This document shows positions 44,547 to 47,623 of a stretch of DNA of 47,623 nt, piece by piece. Below the pieces are notes generated by a model that did no database searches, was not told the DNA's origin, and saw only the letters and a list, made by a program, of their open reading frames with translations. The DNA is taken from NCBI GenBank assembly GCA_024227565.1, contig JAAEUE010000205.1, positions 1 to 47,623 on the forward strand, written 5' to 3'. The number at the start of each line of letters is the position of its first letter. Position 1 is the first letter of the stretch. The DNA is from Alphaproteobacteria bacterium. GTDB taxonomy: Bacteria > Pseudomonadota > Alphaproteobacteria > Rhizobiales > CAJQND01. Both the position numbers and the translations under genes were made by a program.

Positions 44547-45770
44547 ATGCGGCTGATAAAGCTTATAGGTCTTAACCTAGCGACCATGTCGTTTGCGACG
44601 TTGATGACCGTTGCTCTATCAGAGGCCGGGCTGCGGCTCTATTATTATGCGTCTCTCACACCCTTCATCGGCGGTCCTTACCTCTATAAGCCTGATCCAA
44701 AAATTGCCTTTACACTGAATCCAGGCATTCACACCGCGCAGGAGCGCGTTTCCTATATCGTGCCCATCAGCGTCAATACGATTGGTATGCGCGGGCTTGA
44801 GATCGGGCCAAAGGGAAACAATTTCCGCATCGCAATGACCGGCGACAGTCACATTTTCGGTAGCGGGCTAACGAATAAACAGACCCTACCAGCCCAAATG
44901 CAGAAAGCGTTGAATGCGCTGGGGAGCACCAATCGGTTCGAAGTCGTCAATGCGTCAGGCCCTTCATATAACACCGTGCAGCAACTGCTGCGCATACAAA
45001 CACTTCTCAGCAAGATCGATGCAGACTTGCTCATTCTTGCCTTCAACAGCGAAAACGATATTCACTACAATATTGAAGGCTTACGCAAATTCATGGCGAG
45101 CAATCCCAAGCGCCCCGTGGCCCGGCTTGATGAGGATGGAAAGCTGCACTTCGATTACACAGCACCGCAGCGCTACTACAAGCGCCACAAATGGCGTCTT
45201 GCGGCCCCAAAGGCAAATCGGCCCTGGTACGAGAGCACCGCACTATACGTGCGCGGCCGGGTATTTTGGCGTTCGTTTGGTGTGAAGGGTGTAGCAGATC
45301 CAAACATCCAGCTTGGTCTGCCACATCTGCCGGCCTTCTCGGCGGCCCACTCGCCATCGGGCCTGAGCGCAGTTGACTACGAAGCCTTATGGCGGGATGG
45401 GTGGGATGTGACCGCGGCGCTGATCTTGGCAATGCGTGAGAGCGCTGCGGCCGCAGGAGCGCGCTTTGCCATCACGGTATTGCCGTCAAAAATCCAGGTT
45501 AATAAGGCCGACATTGCCTCGACGCTGGTCCACTATCGCGGCCTCAAACTCGATATGACCCGCATCAACCGTATGATCGAGGCCTTTGGCAACGATCACG
45601 GTATCCCCGTTTTGGAGACTCTGAAACCTCTGCTCGCCGCCCGCGACGCTGGCCAGAGAGGACTTCACTACCAACGGTTCGACAGCCACATGACCCCAAA
45701 GTCTCACCGCATACTCGCCAACGCACTGGCCAAACAACTGCTGGTGCGCAAATTGGTGCCGGTGGAGTGA
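44547..45770 (+). CDS. SGNH/GDSL-type hydrolase-like protein with N-terminal membrane anchor
   Basis: A 407-residue protein. One hydrophobic span (about residues 5-25, LIGLNLATMSFATLMTVAL) anchors it, with the rest outside the cytoplasm. The SGNH block I serine is in RIAMTGDSHIFGSG (about residues 93-106). The Asp-His pair of the last block is plausibly in RFDSHMTPKSHRI (about 377-389). Family members remove or add acyl groups on lipids, glycans or peptidoglycan; a role in surface polysaccharide modification is possible. It has no operon partners and lies in a lower-GC segment bounded by repeats, so recent acquisition is possible. The ribosome-binding site is weak, and an in-frame start at 44514 is an alternative. 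Confidence 0.75.
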   Translation: MRLIKLIGLNLATMSFATLMTVALSEAGLRLYYYASLTPFIGGPYLYKPDPKIAFTLNPGIHTAQERVSYIVPISVNTIGMRGLEIGPKGNNFRIAMTGDSHIFGSGLTNKQTLPAQMQKALNALGSTNRFEVVNASGPSYNTVQQLLRIQTLLSKIDADLLILAFNSENDIHYNIEGLRKFMASNPKRPVARLDEDGKLHFDYTAPQRYYKRHKWRLAAPKANRPWYESTALYVRGRVFWRSFGVKGVADPNIQLGLPHLPAFSAAHSPSGLSAVDYEALWRDGWDVTAALILAMRESAAAAGARFAITVLPSKIQVNKADIASTLVHYRGLKLDMTRINRMIEAFGNDHGIPVLETLKPLLAARDAGQRGLHYQRFDSHMTPKSHRILANALAKQLLVRKLVPVE

Positions 45771-46190
45771 AGCGCTATGGCGAGGTTCAATTCGGTCCTT
45801 GTATTTCTTACATCTGTGGCATCTTAGACTCAACCAATGACCGTCAAATCTGTGCCCGATTTGCGCCAATCGGGTCTATGCGGGCGAGGCTATATGACGG
45901 TGGCGGGGTGCTCGAAAACACCCATTCATCGGGCACCCACCGGCAGCCCGTGCGAGGGCAAAGCTGAAGCGCTGCGTCAACTGGTACATGTCCGCTTTGG
46001 GGCAAACCTGTGCATTCGACTTCTATGGGATTATCTCGTTTGCGACATCATTGGAAGGTCTCTTAAGGGCTCAGAGCTGACCTTGGGGCAAATTCCGGAA
46101 GCCTAGCGCCCATAAATGGCAGCAAAGCGGGACAAACCCGCCGTTCCTTTCGCGTGTCCGAATGACTGCTCTTGCCAAGCTTGCGAGACA
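45771..46190. other. 420 bases without a convincing gene
   Basis: A plus-strand open frame at 45837-46106 (89 codons) has no ribosome-binding site, an odd composition and no recognised relatives. No promoter, repeat or RNA gene stands out. It separates the convergent SGNH and SRPBCC genes. Confidence 0.5.
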
Positions 46191-46646
46191 CTAGACACCT
46201 CGACTTGACCGGATCTTGTCGGCCAACCCTTTCAGATTTCCATCGATGATCTTCCCCATCATCATCTTCATCACCGTTTGTCCCATGAGCCATCCCAGCG
46301 GGCCGTATTTCACGCGGTAATCAAAGGTCCATGTCACTTTTGACCGACCTCCTGTCGGTGTGATGCGCACTTCCGAGCTGGCTTCGTGAAGTGGCATTGC
46401 AGCCATGTCTGACAATTTGACCGTGAACCCTTTACCCGGTTTCCAAGCCATCACTTCTTCGACCAGAGATGTGCCATTCTCAAAATTGTTCCGGCGCTTT
46501 GATCCCAGTCCATCCTCGCCCTCGGTCAGCGCATCAACGGATGTGATTAGTGGCGCAAACTCATCAATGTGCATGTAGCGGCCAAGAACGGCCCAAACGG
46601 CGTCGGGTGCGGCATCAATCGTGTGAGTGCGTTCGAAATGTATCAT
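46191..46646 (-). CDS. SRPBCC-family (polyketide cyclase/START-like) protein
   Basis: A 151-residue single-domain helix-grip protein. The start FERTHTIDAAPDAVWAVLGRYMHIDEFAPLI matches the SRPBCC pattern, where AxxVWxxL begins the first helix. The last part forms the long C-terminal helix (TVMKMMMGKIIDGNLKGLADKI). Members bind hydrophobic ligands in a central cavity; the ligand is unknown. AGGAG lies six bases before the ATG. It is divergent from the YafY-type regulator, 110 bases away, and is the likely target of that regulator. Confidence 0.87.
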   Translation of the reverse strand: MIHFERTHTIDAAPDAVWAVLGRYMHIDEFAPLITSVDALTEGEDGLGSKRRNNFENGTSLVEEVMAWKPGKGFTVKLSDMAAMPLHEASSEVRITPTGGRSKVTWTFDYRVKYGPLGWLMGQTVMKMMMGKIIDGNLKGLADKIRSSRGV

Positions 46647-46712
46647 TTTGAGCTCCTGACTATATCGCGAACTTCGTTGGCGTTTGTAGTTTTGCCCTCC
46701 AATATGATTGCC

Positions 46713-46747
46713 CTGCTGCCACCGTTATGGCAGCAGTGTGGCAGCAG
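46713..46747. promoter_or_regulatory. Candidate operator: three TGGCAGCAG half-sites
   Basis: CTGCTGCCA (46713-46721) and TGGCAGCAG (46728-46736) form a perfect inverted repeat with a six-base spacer. A third direct copy of TGGCAGCAG follows at 46739-46747, ten bases before the regulator's ATG. Its position between the divergent genes suggests binding by the YafY-type protein for self-control and control of the SRPBCC gene. Confidence 0.6.
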
Positions 46748-46756
46748 AGGTGAAAA

Positions 46757-47449
46757 ATGCGTCGCACCGAACGGCTTTTCCAGATTATCCAGATATTACG
46801 GTCAACTCGATCGCCAATCACAGGGAGAGACCTTGCAGATGAGTTGGAAATATCCATTCGCACACTATACCGCGACATGGCCGAGCTTACAGCTCAGCGC
46901 ATTCCCATCACCGGAGAGGCTGGCATTGGCTACGTGCTGGATGATGGGTACGACATGCCCCCATTGATGTTGACCGCCGATGAATTGGAGGCCGCCGCTC
47001 TGGGTGCGGCGTGGGTGGCGTCCGAAGCTGATCCCTCATTGGCACGGGCGGCCCGAGACTTGGTGTCAAAGTTATCCGAGGCAATCCCGAAGGAGCTTCG
47101 GCCCATCGTTCTAGACGCAAGCTCGAAGGCAATTCAGACGCAATCAAAGATATCGGAACGATTTGACAGCGCCCTTCTGCGCCACGCAATTCGTGAACGC
47201 TACCGGCTCCAATTGACCTACACCGACCGGGATAAGGGCACGACAGAGCGGATAGTCTGGCCGTTACTGATCGCGTTCCTTGATCGAAGCAGATACCTGG
47301 TCGCGTGGTGCGAGACCCGCGAAGACTATCGGCACTTCAAGACAGACCGGGTGAACGAGCTTAAAGTGCTGGGGCAAAAGTACCCTGGACGTCGAGCGGT
47401 GCTGATCAAAGGCTGGGAAGAGGCAACAGCGAAACGAATGCATAGCTGA
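46757..47449 (+). CDS. YafY-family transcriptional regulator (HTH_11 + WYL)
   Basis: A 230-residue regulator. The N-terminal winged helix-turn-helix (about residues 1-58) has RRTERLFQIIQILRS and the recognition region ELEISIRTLYRDMAELTAQ. The C-terminal WYL domain (about 135-225) includes RYRLQLTYTDRDKG and FLDRSRYLVAWCETREDYRHFKTDRV. WYL domains are thought to bind a small ligand or nucleic acid. GAGGTGAAAA precedes the ATG. It is divergent from the SRPBCC gene with a palindromic operator between them, the common pattern for such local regulators. Confidence 0.93.
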   Translation: MRRTERLFQIIQILRSTRSPITGRDLADELEISIRTLYRDMAELTAQRIPITGEAGIGYVLDDGYDMPPLMLTADELEAAALGAAWVASEADPSLARAARDLVSKLSEAIPKELRPIVLDASSKAIQTQSKISERFDSALLRHAIRERYRLQLTYTDRDKGTTERIVWPLLIAFLDRSRYLVAWCETREDYRHFKTDRVNELKVLGQKYPGRRAVLIKGWEEATAKRMHS

Positions 47450-47583
47450 CATTCGCTGAGCCACAGCACTGTATGCAATAAAGGCTCAGACCGGTCAATT
47501 GTTGATCGTTCGATTTGGCCTATTATGGGCCGCGCGAATGTCTCGAGTGGTGCGGAGTGGAAGGGGCGGTTCGGAGAACTGCT

Positions 47584-47623
47584 ATGTCCACTTCAAACTT
47601 GCCGATGGTTATTCCGTCAAAGA
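47584..47623 (+). CDS. Possible start of another gene, cut by the window end
   Basis: An ATG at 47584 is preceded by GGAGAACTGCT, giving a good ribosome-binding site seven bases away. The first 13 codons (MSTSNLPMVIPSK) are open to the window end. This is too short to identify. Confidence 0.4.
   Translation, partial: MSTSNLPMVIPSK

Noticed and set aside
45837..46106. 89-codon plus-strand frame
   Set aside because: No ribosome-binding site, no recognised relatives, odd composition.

Overview
The window reads as chromosomal DNA of an alphaproteobacterium, most likely of the Hyphomicrobiales (Rhizobiales). The main reason is a 1,724-residue, two-membrane-segment, coiled-coil protein (8351-13525) that closely resembles the Growth Pole Ring protein described in Agrobacterium. 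The high-GC codon use, the hflK-hflC-DUF2065-degP operon, a PAS_5 family protein, an adrenodoxin-type ferredoxin with a thioredoxin-reductase-like ferredoxin reductase, and CCTCGGG(T/C)-type palindromic repeats all fit. No rRNA, tRNA or CRISPR array was seen.

Layout. 0-1 kb: the 3' end of an IS30-family transposase, a small unknown gene and a composite palindromic element. 1-4.3 kb: a secreted protein, a cupin, and a ligase/crotonase pair. 4.3-8.2 kb: a cold-shock gene with a long leader and a strong terminator, then an operon for D-glutamate metabolism (dgcN-dgcA) with an MFS transporter. 8.3-14.4 kb: the giant polar-growth-type protein, divergent from a free-standing Hpt phosphotransfer protein. 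14.5-17.9 kb: ferredoxin, ferredoxin reductase, a LysM lipoprotein and an EamA transporter. 18-21.2 kb: a second ligase/crotonase pair and an SDR enzyme. 21.2-26.2 kb: a frameshifted benE-type transporter, an EamA transporter, a GFA-type zinc protein, miaA, divergent serB, and a PAS protein whose reading frame runs on antisense into serB. 26.3-30.1 kb: degP, DUF2065, hflC, hflK. 30.3-40.2 kb: a plus-strand peptide or amide catabolic module (M20 amidohydrolase, imidazolonepropionase-like dipeptidase, LysE/RhtB exporter, complete family-5 ABC importer, methyltransferase). 40.2-43.5 kb: a GMC oxidoreductase and a DUF3179 protein. 43.5-47.6 kb: a looser region of about 1 kb without genes but with repeats, then an SGNH hydrolase, an SRPBCC protein and a divergent YafY/WYL regulator.

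How the genes may work together. The plus-strand module at 30-39 kb looks like uptake (ABC), cleavage (two amidohydrolases) and overflow export (RhtB) of peptides or N-acyl amino acids. The dgcN-dgcA-MFS operon would let the cell use D-glutamate. Two ligase plus crotonase pairs point to separate activation and beta-oxidation-type routes for carboxylic acids. The most unusual items are: the giant hendecad-repeat protein, whose repeat units differ by exactly one 11-mer; a tandem duplication carrying a REP-like palindrome and the first codons of the ABC permease, which creates a leader ORF ending in ATGA on the permease start; the 369-bp antisense overlap of the PAS gene with serB; the single-base frameshift in benE; and a possible three-way-junction RNA upstream of the RhtB gene.
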